Source: Halichoerus grypus
Lineage: Eukaryota > Chordata > Mammalia > Carnivora > Phocidae
Assembly (NCBI RefSeq): GCF_964656455.1
Contig: NC_135723.1
Location: forward strand, 102,687,283 to 102,751,282
Reading direction: 5' to 3'
Length of the DNA stretch: 64,000 nt
The notes under the pieces are model-generated. The model saw only the letters and a program-made list of their open reading frames with translations, was not told where the DNA came from and ran no database searches. Positions within the stretch are counted from its first letter, which is position 1. Every line of letters starts with the position of its first letter. The position numbers and the translations under genes were made by a program. This document shows positions 46,961 to 59,424 of this stretch, piece after piece.

Positions 46961-47644
46961 ACCAAACCTCAATGACACTGTTTACTTTAAATGTTTCTGA
47001 ATTGGTCCCCAGGCTGCTTCAATCAGCCGCAAAGCTTATCTTTCCTAAGACATGACATTAAATTAAGACAAAGCTTTTTACATTTGCCATGTACATTGAA
47101 CAAAATAATGAATAATCTGAAAATGAACATTTCCAGATTCCTTGTTTAGCTGTGACACCTTGAATAGTTTTTATTCTCAAAGTGGAAGTCACAATAGAGT
47201 AAGATTTCACAATTTACCAAAAGTAATCAACTACAAAAAAGATTCCTAGTAACGTCCACAGGAAATCAATATCAGCAACACGATTTGATGGCAAAAGAGG
47301 TCTTTTGCAATGTATGATCATTTCCTTATTTTTTAGTGTTTTTGAAAAGATTTTGATTTCATAATAAGCATACCATGAACAAGAAATTACTTAAACCTAT
47401 CATCCCTTTTTGATTTTTAGAAAAATGTGTTTTTATGTGCAATTTTCTGAAAGTAGTCTGTAAAAAATTGAGAAAATAAGAGTTTAATTTCAGAGAATAT
47501 ATGTATAATGTGTATTACACACACATAGAATAATGGTGTCATATATATGTATGGGTATTAGGTGCATGATTTTGAGCAAATCACATTACCTCTCTTGGCC
47601 TCCCCTTCTTTCATAATGGGGTACTTGGATTGTATGTTATCTGA

Positions 47645-48140
47645 ATTCTCTTCAAAGACATATTTGCACACCCGTGGTCCTAGCAGCAATATTCAAATTA
47701 ACCAAGGGGTGGAGGCTCCAAGTGTCCCTCCACAGATGAATGGATAAGGAACAATGTGGCGCGTACCTACGGCAGGATATTACTGCTGTACGAGAGAAGG
47801 AAAATCTGCCAGGCTAGAACAGAGGAATCTGGAAGACATTATGCTGAGTGAAATAAGCCAGTCACAGGACAAATGCTGCATGATCCCACTGATATGAGCT
47901 ATCTAAAATCGTCAAGTTCATAGGATCAGGAGATTGAAATGTGGTTGCCAGGGAGTGGGGTGGGGGAGGGAAAATGGGCAGTTGCTGTTCAGAGGGTATA
48001 AAGTCTCAACAATGCAAGATAAGTATGTTCTGGAGATCTGTATGACATGGCACCTACAGCTAACTACTGGGCTCTTCACTTAAAAATTTGTTAGGAGGGT
48101 AGATCTCGTATTATCTAAACTTACCCCCAACACGCACACA
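47645..48140 (+). mobile_element. L1M 3' end, plus strand
   Basis: Sense order: tcctagcagcaatattcaaa, cacagatgaatggataagga, acattatgctgagtgaaata, agccagtcacaggacaaatg, tggttgccagggagtggggt and ttctggagatctgtatgaca. This is the ORF2 end through the 3'UTR of an L1M element, heavily mutated. Confidence 0.8.
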
Positions 48141-49314
48141 CACGAGTAGAAAGCGCCATTCCAGACGCACCTGGGAGGTGGTCTTCCTGGCCCACCGCCC
48201 TTCATCGCACCCCTCTCCCCTGTCCTACAGCATCCTCCCCAGCCAGACAAGGAGAGGAGAGGTGTCAGGGCAGCGGGGCTGGTGGGCTGCCCTTGGAACT
48301 GCTGAGTCCTAAGTGCCAGGCACTGTCATTGTCATCAGACGTGGGAAAACCCTGTCACTTACTTAAATGCACTAGCAAGTACTTGGAATTATTCTCCGTC
48401 TGCCTTTTATCCCATGTTTCCTGTTGGGTCTCAATCACTCTAGTTCCAATGTATTTCACCTGCTTAGAAATTTCAGAAGGAAAATAAGGGGATGAGAAAT
48501 CAATAATAATGTACAATCTCCCATCTGGAAATATCATCAGGGATTATTTTTCCTTATCCCACTCGCAATGGCAAATTCAAAAGATGGTATTGTTACAAAC
48601 TCACTAGCCCGAGCTCAATAGAATTCATAATCAAATGGGATCTTCTGATCAATAATTCTCAAATTGTTCTGTGTAGCCCAGTAATTCCCAGTGAATACGT
48701 CAGGCTGAATCTGACACTCTATTTTAGAGACTATTCAGAGTGACTTCTGTGCCTATAAAAGATGCCAAACTGATAGTTTAAAAAATCAACAGTTGAAATC
48801 CAACACTGAAGAGGCAGTGTATAAACAGCCAGTCTGTTCACTTTCTGCGATTCACAGCGGTTCTTGACTCTTAAAACCACCTCGCAGTGCCTATTTGTTT
48901 AATTTCCACTACAAAGTAGACATGTGAAAAGCAACTGTGTCCTTCACTTTAAGTCAGGAGTAAAATAAGTTGACAGACTTTGGTTTCAAATAAGTCATTA
49001 TTTGTTTTTCATAGTTAAATAGCAGAGCTGCCTTCCTGGGTTACATTGTGGCAGAAGACAGGTGGTCTGGCCAGCTGAAAAGAGGAGAGAAATGGAAACT
49101 GGAAAAGGATCTATTTCTCTCCATTTTCAGTAAGACCCTCAAGATGTCAGGTTCACTAGGGACAGAAGGACAATTTGAGTTAACTATTAAAAATGATTTT
49201 TTTAAAAACAATATATATTACTTTAAAAGAGTGCTTTATGTTTTTAAAAATAATTTTAGCATTTTAAAGAGATTAGAGAAAAGATTTTTCCGTTTTGGGA
49301 ATTGAAAGTCATAA
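48141..49314. other. Unique sequence, nothing recognised
   Basis: Mixed, partly AT-rich DNA. I see no repeat family, exon or RNA gene. Confidence 0.4.
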
Positions 49315-49563
49315 GGTCTGCCTTCTCCCTCCCCCCTCTCCTTCTCCCTCCTCCCCCTCCTTTTCCCCTCCCCTTCCTCTCCCCTCCCCCTGTCCTTCTT
49401 CTTCCCCTCTCTACCTCTTCCTCTCCCCCCCCTTCCTTTCCACCTCCCCTCCCCCTCTCCTTCCTCTTCCCTCCCCACCTCTCCCCCTCCCCCTCCTCTT
49501 CCCCTCCCCCTCCTCTTCCTGTTCGCCTCCCTTCCTCTCCAGCTCTGGACTGCACACACACAC
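49315..49563. repeat. Long polypyrimidine tract and CA run
   Basis: About 220 bases almost entirely C and T (ctccctcccccctctccttc and similar), interrupted by a few A and G, followed by cacacacacacag at 49553-49565. The purine strand yields Gly/Arg/Glu-rich frames of no coding value. Such tracts can form triplex DNA. Confidence 0.93.
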
Positions 49564-49565
49564 AG

Positions 49566-51750
49566 GAATATTAAGCTCATATCATGCACTAAGCACATGA
49601 AAAGCTCTGTGGGAAAGCAAGAGGAACAAGACATGGTCCCATCCTGAGTTACTGATGAAATTTTGCTCTACAAAGAATGCAAATCAGTGAACTACTTCTC
49701 ACCACTTACAAAGATAGAACAGGTAAAATAGGGCACGATCAGATGAGGAGAACTGATGCTACAAGTGGTTTTCTCTGCCTCCCTCCTCCCCGCCCACTGT
49801 GCCTTCCTCATGGGAAGAGATCCCTGCAGGTGGTTCTCATCTGGGTCCTGGTCCTTCAGATCCTAGCTGAAAGTTCTTCCCAAGCTGTGAATTCGGGCCA
49901 CTGCCTGTCAGACCTGACTTCTTCTTCTGGTCCAGCTGCCTCATTTTACCTCGGAGGGGCTGGAGACGCACACTGACCACCAGCATCCCTCCCTGAGTTA
50001 GTGTAGGGACCGGGAGATGGCAGAGGCCACCTGACTCTCTGTCCTTTTGTGCCTCTTCCTGAGACAGAACCAGGGGTTGTGGTTTCCCAAAGATGGGGTA
50101 AGAGGTCCTATCGATTTCCTGGTTCGTATGGTTTTTGCTACTCAGTAACATCCCTGAGGCTTCAGAGTGTGTATTGTTTGTTACAGGAACCTAACCTACC
50201 GGTTGTTTTCTCATTAAGAAATGGAAATCTACTCTGCTTTAGTGGAGCTATTTTGGTAATGTATAAGCAGTTTCCTTCTGTTTAGGGAGTAAATTCAAGG
50301 TCTCCAGGACTTAAACTTTGCTTATTTCATATCAATAACAGCTATTTGAATTTATCTAAATAAAATATTTCCTTTTTCTGCTTCCCCTGCCCACCAAAAA
50401 AAGTGCCAGGCACATTGCTCATCTATAGGATATTATAAAAAGTGCAGAATCAAAGTAAAACAAAGCAGATTATAACATAAAAATCAATCTACATCATTCT
50501 ACCTGTGAGGGCTTAAAATGAGAATGCGTATTTTTGCATTACCGTAAAGAAAAATACTTGATCTCACCTATTCAGAGCATGATAATTGGCAGTTGCTGAT
50601 TTTTGACATTTGGAAGACATCTTGAGAGAGAATTTGAATACCACATCCAGTGATAGATTTTTCTTGCATACTGGGTCATTTCAGAATTTTCTACTCTGCT
50701 TCAAACTTGAATATAGACCTGAACCTCTTGAGTTCTTGACAGGGTCTTCTATGCTCCGGGTCTTAAGTCTGTGGTTTCATACAGATCACCCTGAACCATA
50801 TCTTGGAGACAGGTCTCTGATGCGAAGAGGGACAGCCCACATGGCCTTGTCTGCTGCCTCTGCCCACCCCCCCCCCACTCCCCCCACCCCCGTCCTGGCG
50901 TCAGAGATTGCTGAAAAACTGGCAGCCATGAGCCGGAGTCGGGACCGTTCCAGGCTCGGGCCTCGGGCCTGTCCAGCTCCATTGTTCTGAGCACTCGGTC
51001 AAGGTTGTGGCTGGAGGACAGCAGGGGCATCTTGAAGACCACAGGTCCTTACTTGGGTGCATCAAGCTGGATGATTAAAGCTGAGATGCCAAGTGTCAGG
51101 TTAAAGTCAGGCCCAGAGTCAGAGAAAATACCCTGGCTGGATCTGTTGGCACAAAAGAGGAAGTGGTCTCGGGGAACAGGGGAGCAGAAGCCCTGGGGGA
51201 AATCAACATGAAATCGTCATCCTAGCTGAAGGAAGACACTAACTCCCTAACCCTGGAGCTAGAAGCCAGAGCTGCTGCAAACAGGCAGCCTGGGCGCTCC
51301 GGCCACAGCCCTGGGGAGAGGGGGCCTGGACCACTCAGAGCAGGTCCTCAGTCTCAGAAGGTTGGGATCCGGTCGTATTATCAACGCGGCACTCGGTGTC
51401 TGGAGGGTGCAGATGGGAGGCAGGGCCAGTCTAGCACCCCCGCTCCTTTCTGACCACAGCAGGTAGGATGGCACCTATAGACAGGGCAGCCCTGGGAGGC
51501 CAGGGACCTGAGGGGTGGGAGAGGAGGCTGCAGAGGCTGGATACCCATGGGGCTGGACCCCAATGCTGTCACCGGCGTGTTGTGATCTTGAGACAAGAGT
51601 TTGCATGTGAAAACACTCCATAAAATTCTTCGCTGGCTTAAACTATTGTTCGGTGACACTTTTAGTGTATTACTTTGGTGTGTCCCTGATTGGTTTGCTC
51701 CCAGCACCTGGAAGAGCATGAAAGGCAGGTTTTATTATTGAGTTTATTAG
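49566..51750. other. Unique sequence with C-runs
   Basis: Mixed DNA. C runs occur at 50868-50893 (cccccccccactcccccc). Frames up to 126 codons overlap each other and have no domain. Confidence 0.35.
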
Positions 51751-51784
51751 TGAGTTCCATTAAAAGGGATTTTAATGGAACTCA
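51751..51784. other. Perfect 15-bp hairpin
   Basis: tgagttccattaaaa, loop ggga, then ttttaatggaactca. The arms are perfect reverse complements with a 4-base loop. It is too short for a known RNA gene and lies in unique sequence. Confidence 0.95.
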
Positions 51785-52014
51785 TGCAGGGGTTTGTGTG
51801 TATGTATTAGCCCGCCTGTGACAGGACCTTCGCTTCTCCCCATAGCAGGTCTGCATTGTTCACAGGACACAGAGGAGGGAGGGGGTGCTTCCACATCTAT
51901 CTGGATGCTCAGATTTTCTCGGTCACTCTGGCCACCCTGGTAACAGGCTGGCTGCCAGCAGGCTCCCAGCTGCTGCCCGCACAGTGTCCCAGCGAAGTGA
52001 CACTTGTCTCTGAC

Positions 52015-52200
52015 AAGCATTCCCTGAGCACCTTCCCCACACAGAGCACTTTCGGAGCTTTGTTCCTGTGCAGCCTTCACCATGATGCTGGGACGATACC
52101 CATTTTACAGGGGAGGAAACTAAGGCCCCGTAAAGCCACCTGAGGTCCTCGAGCCAAGACGTGAAGGATCCAGAGCCCTCCAGGGTCGGCTTCGACTCCC
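52015..52200 (-). mobile_element. MIR fragment, minus strand
   Basis: In antisense order: cattccctgagcaccttccc, tgtgcagccttcaccatgat, gacgatacccattttacagg, ggaggaaactaaggccccgt and cgagccaagacgtgaaggat. This matches the conserved cattttacagatgaggaaac part of MIR. Confidence 0.75.
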
Positions 52201-52539
52201 TTGTCCCCTCACACGGCCTCTCCCACTCCCTCCCTTTAGCCTCAAGCAGCACCTCCCAGCATCCTGCAGGCCCCTTCCCCCGGGGTGCCCCGGCCTTCTG
52301 GGCCATTTCCCAACCCCTGACGTGAGATAATGTGTCAGTGACCCATCACAGCCTGGAAGGTACGAGGAATTCACCTTCGCTGAGGGCTGCCCATGTGTCT
52401 ACTCCTGAGAGGTGGTCAGGAGCTTATTTATGAGTTCCAGACCTTTGAGCATATGCTTGGACTCTGAGGCCATCTTCCTAATCCACCCACCAGGGGGTAA
52501 CATGGCACATCTTTTCGTACAGAGATTGATGAAGCTACG

Positions 52540-52690
52540 GGTTTCTTGTGTAATCAGAATCACCTAGGCTTACATAGTGTGGGCTTTCAGGCAGGGGCCT
52601 GGCGGCAGACTCTGAGGGGGGGCACGCGTGGAAGTCCAGACGGTAGTCTGACGTGGAATGATTATCCACGGAGGGCAAACCCCAGTCACC
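52540..52690. mobile_element. Possible MER5-type remnant
   Basis: ttgtgtaatcagaatcacct followed by gcaggggcctggcggcag resembles MER5-type hAT elements but is short and diverged. Confidence 0.25.
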
Positions 52691-53525
52691 GAGCAGGGGT
52701 TTGGGGTCAGGGCCTCAATCCCAGGAATGAAGATAAGCACCCTCAGAACTAGAGCATTGTGCCCACACTGGACCAGTATTTAGGGTGATTTGATAACCAC
52801 TATGGTTGCTTTTGTTCTCTTCTCGGTCATAAATCCTTCTGTGCGTCATCCAGCCGTCTCCCCACAGCGCCCTTGCGCAGCCCAGCTTGGGGCTCCGTGT
52901 GTTTCTTGGGCCCTGTCTGTATCCGTACCTTAGTGCTGCCAAGTGGGAGGAAGGCACTGGAAGCCAGAGTCAGCAGAAACTGGCCGAGACAAACCACCTC
53001 TCCCACGGAGGGCCTGCAGATGGAAACGGATGGCAGGAGAGCTTGAGGAAGCAAGGTCCTGCGGAGCGCTGGGCGCAGTGAGGAGGCGCTCGGGCTCGTC
53101 CCACTGTTTATATTACAGATTACCGAGCTTCCTGCTGGCGTCAAAAACAAGTAATTGCCAGTGTCTGTGCTCCGAACACAGAAACATGCTTAAAATCATG
53201 TCACTTAGGAACTCAAGGATAAAACTGTTGAGTACGGGGAGGGATCTGTGCAGAGAGGAGGTCCTACCAGTTGTGAACTAGGGTAAGAGTCTGGGAGAAT
53301 CGAAGTCAGAAGAAATGTTTTGAGCAGAACAGAGCACTTAACGGCCAGCAAATGCAGCAGTAGGATGCGGTTGCAAATTCTGTGGAGTCGTGGGAGGAGA
53401 CTTCTGCAAGCGTTTATCTGTTTGTTGATTCAATAATAATTCATCACTGCAGGGATACAAAATATTTAGATAACTTTGCACCTGTGACTAAGGAACGTCT
53501 ACGCTAATGAAGACTTACGCATGCT

Positions 53526-53982
53526 TGGTATCGGTTGAATTGTATCCACCGAAACCGTGTATGTTGAGGTCCTAACCCCCAGAACCTCAGGAGGTGGCCT
53601 CACTTGGAAACAGGGGCATTGCAGCCAGAATTAGTTAAATGAGGTTGCCCTGGAGTGGAGTGGGCCCTAGTCCAATATGACTGATGTCCTCGTACGAAGA
53701 GGAAATTTGGACAAAGACACATGGAGGGAGAAGGCCGTGTGAAGATGATGGCAGCGACGGGATGATGGGTCTGGACCAAGGGACCCCAAAGATGGCCGGC
53801 AACCACCGGACGCTGGCAGAAAGGCCTGGGACAGATTCTCCCTCACAGCCTCGGAGGGAGCCCACCTTGTCCATGCCTCGTTTCAGACTTCCAGGCTCCG
53901 GAACTAAGAAGACAGCTTTCTGTTGTGCAAGGCATCCCTGGGTGGCACTTCGTTAGAGCAGATCTAGCAAACTCGTACGATA
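53526..53982 (+). mobile_element. Solo LTR, ERVL-MaLR (MLT1-class)
   Basis: Begins tggtatcggttgaattgtat and follows the full MaLR order: tatgttgaggtcctaacccc, ggcctcacttggaaacaggg, gagtgggccctagtccaata, gatgtcctcgtacgaagagg, ggacaaagacacatggaggg, gccggcaaccaccggacgct, gacagattctccctcacagc, ttcagacttccaggctccgg, and a tail near gcaaactcgtacga. No internal viral sequence is present. Confidence 0.88.
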
Positions 53983-54746
53983 CTTGAGAAAAACTCAGAA
54001 GCAACGCAAAGCAGAACCTGGGGAGAGAACAACTGTTAGGATCATCCGAAATAGAGAGAGCAGCAAGATTGTGGGTTGGGTTGACTGTGGAAGAGCCCTA
54101 GGGAAATACTGAGCTGCACTGTGAGGCGAGTGTGGGGTTGGCCTGGGAAGAGAACGGGAAGGAAAGGGAATGGATTTTTTAGTACTTACCGTGTCAGAGC
54201 CCGTTGCGGCGGCTGGGGCGCCGTGGGGGAGCGATGAGCTGCGGTTGGACAACGCAGGGATGTGGCCTTTCGGCAGGGAGGAGCTTTAGGACAGGAAGCA
54301 GCAGAAATGAGGGTGAGGATTTAGAAAGGAGCCCTCTGAAGCCTGCTTGGGGAAGGGGTTACGTTGGTGCTTCCAACACTGGTCAGCTGGGGCCCTCGGG
54401 CAGTGTTGGCGGGCTCCCGTGCGGGGGTGATCAGGTTTCAGTAACGGCCAAACTCTGCTGTCATGTAAACCAATAAACCCAGCTCTGAGCTGGGCACTTC
54501 ATGGAAACCCGTGGAAAACTGGCCACCTGTAATAATATCTTTGTCTGTTTCTAACTTGCTCAGCACTTACCCCAGGACAGCCAGGACGACGTTCCTTCAA
54601 GACCCCAGCAGCCAGGTCTTTCCTCAGGATATTTCACTCCAAGCCTCCATTTCTGGGTCCCGTTCCCTGTGTCTGGGCTTGCCCTTGAGTGGCTCCAATA
54701 TTATTACTTGAATGGACAAACCATCAGTTCGTCTCCCCTCCTCACG
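53983..54746. other. Unique sequence
   Basis: Mixed DNA between the MaLR LTR and a CA microsatellite. No repeat or exon is recognised. Confidence 0.35.
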
Positions 54747-54748
54747 CA

Positions 54749-54751
<3 letters not shown>

Positions 54752-54789
<38 letters not shown>
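54752..54789. repeat. (CA)n microsatellite
   Basis: About 19 uninterrupted CA units on the plus strand, preceded by cacgcacaaa. Confidence 0.97.
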
Positions 54790-54791
<2 letters not shown>

Positions 54792-54897
54792 ACACGAAAG
54801 CCTGTTCTCTGAGAATTTTCCTTCCCAGGTGGGCAGTTAGAAAAGTATCACTTTCATTTCCTTATTTCCTAGATGATGGAATTATAAACAATTTATT

Positions 54898-55136
54898 GAA
54901 ATTCAGGATTGGGCGCCTGGGTGGCTCAGTCGGTTAAGCGTCTGCCTTCGGCTCAGGTCATGATCCCAGGGTCCTGGGATCCAGTCCCACATTGGGCTCT
55001 CTGCTCAGTGGGTGGTCTGCTTCTTCCTCTCCCTCTGCCCCTTCCCCCGCTCATGCTCTCTTTCTCTCTCTCTCTCTCTCTCCCTAGCAAAAATAAATAC
55101 ATAAAAATCTTAAAAAAAAAAAAAAGAAATTCAGAA
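54898..55136 (+). mobile_element. Carnivore tRNA-Lys SINE, plus strand
   Basis: Body 54911-55124: gggcgcctgggtggctcagt head, A box ctcagtcggttaagcg, gtcatgatcccagggtcctg, gggatccagtcccacatt B-box area, a long ct-rich section (ctttctctctctctctct), and ataaataca then a 13-base A-tail. Flanks gaaattcagRat at 54898-54909 and 55125-55136 differ at one base. Confidence 0.96.
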
Positions 55137-55306
55137 TCATTTCAGAAGCAGATAGAATTGAATAAAATGACACATAAAAAGCCCAAAGGAACCAGTAATT
55201 TGGAACCATAGAGCATTTTGGAGAATATCCAGTCCATCCCTTTGTTTTATAGATGAGTAGTCTGAGGTCCCCACCAGCCAGCTTGGGGGTCGGGGGGGTG
55301 CCCACA

Positions 55307-55366
55307 GGACAGCTGACCTGCCCTGGGTCAGGAGGGGTCCTTCGGGACAGCTGACCTGCCCTGGGT
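55307..55366 (+). repeat. Two-copy 22-bp direct repeat
   Basis: ggacagctgacctgccctgg plus gt, identical at 55307-55328 and 55345-55366 (period 38 bases). Each copy holds cagctg, an E-box. Confidence 0.9.
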
Positions 55367-55389
55367 AGGGGAGGGATGTGGAGAGGCCA

Positions 55390-55580
55390 TAGAGCAAAGT
55401 GGACAAATCATAACTTTATAAATTCAGAAAAGCCTGGGTTGGAATTCTGTTTCCCAAACTCACTGATGGAACTTAAATACGTCATCTAACGTTTCTAAAC
55501 CTCGGTTTCCTGATTTATGAAATGAGCCTTGTAGAGCTGCTTTGAGGTTCAGCTGAGACAGTACATTGAGGAGCCAGCCC
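55390..55580 (+). mobile_element. MIR
   Basis: gagcaaagtggacaaatcat, aagcctgggttggaattctg, cactgatggaacttaaatac, aacctcggtttcctgattta, tgaaatgagccttgtagagc and tttgaggttcagctgagaca follow MIR order in plus orientation. A second MIR-like piece may run 55610-55720. Confidence 0.75.
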
Positions 55581-55804
55581 GGCGTCTGCACCCCCACCTG
55601 GAATTACCTTCTTCACCGTGTCTGATTCCTCACCAGTAGGACGGACATGATCCTAACACCCAGCTCATGGGTGCTTTTGAGGATGAAGTGAGTTTGTCCG
55701 TGGAAACTAGTTAGAGTATTTGCAAAGATAAGCATTAGCCGTCGTGCCTGTCAAGGTCTTCGCTGTAAGTGAGAGAAGACTCTGGCTACGGAATTTTCTG
55801 AACA

Positions 55805-56165
55805 GGTTCTCGTGGACTCACAAACACACATCAGTGACATGCGCAGTTGAGTGTTGTTCGGTGTGTTCAGAGTCGTGTGGCCAGCACCCTGATAGTGCGA
55901 GAGCATTTCCTCACCACCCGCCCCCCCCCCAAGGCCATCCTGTCCTGGTCGCTGGCCCTCTCCCTCCCCCGGCCCCCGGCAGCCACGCCTCTGCTTTCTG
56001 TTCCTATGGATTTGCCTGTTCTGGATGCTTCCTATGAGGGGAATCATGCAGTCTGTGGCCTTTTGTGTGTGGCCTCTTTCACGTGGCACAGTGCTTTCAG
56101 GGTCCATCCACGTGGGAGCCTGTGCCAGGACGCCATCCCATTTTATGGCCAAATAACCCCATTTT
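55805..56165 (-). mobile_element. L1M 3'UTR fragment, minus strand
   Basis: Antisense order: cctctgctttctgttcctat, ggatttgcctgttctggatg, cttcctatgaggggaatcat, gcagtctgtggccttttgtg, ctttcacgtggcacagtgct, ttcagggtccatccacgtgg and cattttatggccaaataacc. A run of about ten C at 55919-55929 replaces part of it. The 187-codon minus-strand frame at 55751-56314 spans it and is not a gene. Confidence 0.8.
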
Positions 56166-58674
56166 AAATGTTTTAAAAATTCCCTGACTCCGTGGGTCCG
56201 TTCCACTAGCCTGCTTGCCCCCATCCGTTGTGCCAAAAGCCAGAGAGTTCTTTCCCTGCTTTCTCTTTTCTTCCTGTAGTGACCGAGACGAAGTGTGGGC
56301 CTGGTCCGAACCACCCCATGACGTCAGGAAGGTGTGACTCAGGCTCTTCTGCTCTGTGTTCTTAGCTTGAAGACAGGTGCAGTAGAAATCCCAGATTCAC
56401 AGCGGTGTTGTTAAACTGAGTGATTTAACAAATCATTAAATCACATGAGATGGTGTTGGGTACGTTATAAACACCCTTCAAATTAAATATTATATATCAT
56501 ATTCTGTTTTTTAATATAAATATATTGCATTACACATTATATCAGCATGCAGATATGGGCACTTCATCCTTAACATTATTTAATACTTCAATTTGTTATG
56601 AATCCAAGTGGCCAGACGGCTGAAGTCAACAGTTTTCCTTATAATTTCATTCAGCACAAATTTATATTTGTACCAAGGATCTTAAAGGAGTTTAAATTCC
56701 TAGAGTCATGTCTTAGTCCCTAATGAAAGATTGACTTTCTTCTTTGAAACAGTCAGCAGAATTTTGGGGGAGATACAGCCTTTCTCTTTCTCATTAAGCC
56801 AATACCAAGGTGATAAACAGGTGGCAAAGAGTTACCCTCGTGTTCGGCTGGTCCATCCTTTATATAGATTCACGGACGGCCTCAGCGTTGCCCAGAAAGA
56901 GAGAAACAGGTGGCTGTATGTGTCCCTGACATCTACACGGGTGGACGGCACTGATGCCTTGCTTTCTGTTCTGGTGGCATTTTCTTGCGCTTCCACAGAG
57001 GCCCAGTGGCAGAGAAGAAGAGACCTCAGGCCAGTAAGAAAGGACGGAGACAGGGAACCCCCTTCCCCGGAGAATCCCTGGCGCTCTTCGCCCACTGTGG
57101 GTTCCCCAGGCTCATCTCTCAGTGCTCCCGACACCTGCCTGGTCCCATCCACTTTCCTCTCCTTCCAACGTGTGTCTGTAAATCCTCCGATTCATTTCTG
57201 CTGAGGTTCAAATGCTCGGTCATGACTTAAAATATTACCGGTGGGAAGGAAGGGGGGGGCGACAGGGTTGTGAACCCTGACACAAAGCTACGTCTGAAGC
57301 TGGTTGGCAGAATTTCAGAAGGCAGCCAGGAGCTGGGAGGACAACCCTTTAAACCTGCCCTGTACATGGCTGGCTCCCCGAGTCCACATCTGAGAGATTT
57401 CTAGAATATCTCGAATGCTTCCTTAGTATCTTAGTTTCCAGGTCTGACTGGAACAAGCGCGTCAGAAAGTATGAATAAAGGGGGAAATTAAGCACACCAT
57501 GGTAAGGTGGGCACTGTTAACTGTTCCTAGCACTCAGTTCAGCTCTTGATAGAAAAAGTCCTAAAAACCACATTCCAAATGTGGGATCTGCATTGTCACT
57601 GTGTGTGGTCTGTCTCACTCACGTGGGATTTACATTATGCTGTGGGCAGTTCCTCGGCTTTGAAAAGGGCCATGTGAGGGATGGGCAGATCTGCAGCCAT
57701 GGACCTGTCCCGTGGACCCAATTTACCACCCTGTCTGGGCTCAGCATCTGCTCAGTCATTACCAGGGAGTCAGGTCATTTGTATCTTGAAACCCTCCTCT
57801 TTGTTCTTTTTTTCTGTTCTCTCTCTTCTTGCAGCTTCATGCCTGTGGACCAATCTCTCACCATAAAATGGGGGTCAGTGTATTCCTGGCCAGAAGCTGT
57901 CACAGGGCTCTGTGCTCCTGCCCCTGAATGCTCAGGGACTCACGTTCCCATTAAAGGAACTGGAAGAGAAATAAAAGCATTGGGTGCACAGTAGAAGATC
58001 CCTCACTCTGAGCTGAAATAATACTTTGTACAAGAGAAATGTCATATCCAAGTTTAGGATGCCCTGGGAGCCCAGAGTTTCAGCAAGGGCAGGGAGGCTG
58101 ACCAGACATGGAGCCACACAGCAGAATGTGGTGGGCAGGGGACAGAATGAGGGCTTGCTGAGAGGTCTTGCCAGGGGGTAGGTGGTCGTAATAAGCAGCC
58201 ACCACCCTTTGGAAGCTCATGTCTGAGAAAATCCCAGGGACATTCCTGGTGGCCTTTCTCTTCCGAGTGGGAGGCAGAAATTCGTGGGGACATTGCAGAT
58301 GTCTGAAGGATCCTTTTCCTCACCAAAGAACGTGTTATTTGGTATTTTTAATAGCACCATCTGTCAGTGAGGGAAAAGCTCTGAGTTGCAATATTGATCT
58401 TGTCACTTTGGGGAACAGTTTGATATTTAGGATTATAAATAACATTTTCATTTGCCCTGTGATCATGTTCAGGCTGTGCTTGACATCTGAGCCCAAGAAT
58501 ATCATTTCTTATCAAATATGAAGATGTGTACTTTTCCTGAGGCTTGAATCCGGAATGTGAAATAATATTGACATGTATGATTTACTCGGAAACCTTAACG
58601 ATTCAAAGGAGGTGTAAAATTTTTCTCTGTTTTAGTTAAATAGAGGACAATGTGAGTTGACAATAGCAATAACT
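56166..58674. other. Unique sequence, nothing recognised
   Basis: Mixed DNA. An imperfect palindromic stretch tgatttaa...ttaaatca lies at 56421-56443. The longest frame (157 codons, 56731-57204) has no domain and overlaps a minus-strand frame. Confidence 0.4.
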
Positions 58675-58905
58675 GGCTAACGTTTATTAAGCCCTAACTT
58701 TGAGTCAGGTTAGAGTATCTGATTTAAGCTTTGCCACAGCCTAATAAGGAAAACCCCCCATTATTACCATGACCCAGGTCAGCAAACCAAAGTGGAGGAG
58801 GGTGCTCACTGCCCCTTGGCTACTGAGAGGCAGAGCTGGGATTTGAACCCAGGAAACCTGGCTCCAGAACCCATACTATGAGCCACACTGCTCGATTTAT
58901 AGTTA
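58675..58905 (-). mobile_element. MIR, minus strand
   Basis: Antisense order: ctaacgtttattaagcccta, actttgagtcaggttagagt, ttgccacagcctaataagga, aaaccccccattattacc, gaggcagagctgggatttga, acccaggaaacctggctcca and gaacccatactatgagccac, covering most of a MIR. Confidence 0.85.
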
Positions 58906-58984
58906 CACCTTTATGTGTATAGACTCTGTTTTTATTATGCTTTCAGTATCTTCAATATTTTATTTCACATGCTGATTTTTTTTT

Positions 58985-59150
58985 CTTCTCTTGATCTTTA
59001 CAAAAATCCTTTAAAGTACATGGGACAAAGATTATTATCCACATCTTCCAAGTTAAAAACCTGAGGCCCAGAGATACTAAAGGATTTCCCCAACACCATA
59101 TTTAGTTAACAGCAGACTCAGACTCGAATATAGATCGTCTCACTCAAATT
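58985..59150 (-). mobile_element. MIR fragment, minus strand
   Basis: Antisense order: ttatccacatcttccaagtt, aaaaacctgaggcccagaga, tactaaaggatttccccaac, accatatttagttaacagca and gactcagactcgaatataga. Confidence 0.65.
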
Positions 59151-59347
59151 CATTTATCTCTTTGATTTGAGTGACACAAAATTATTACCATTATTGTCAT
59201 TATTGAAAGCTACTATGGTTACATTTAAAAGGTAAGATAAGCTGTCTGTTTCACTGGATAGTTGGGCTGATGAAAAGAGTATGTGCAGAAGTTTTAGCCA
59301 GGTCTTTGCTAACAAGCTCTGGAAGAATGTTTTCAATGACTGATTTT

Positions 59348-59363
59348 CTTTCTTTCTTCCTTC

Positions 59364-59424
<61 letters not shown>

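Noticed and set aside
49236..49634. 132-codon minus-strand Gly/Arg/Glu-rich frame
   Set aside because: It is a translation of the pyrimidine tract, not a protein.
55751..56314. 187-codon minus-strand open frame, the longest in the window
   Set aside because: It spans an antisense L1M 3'UTR and a C-run, so it is a chance frame in a repeat.
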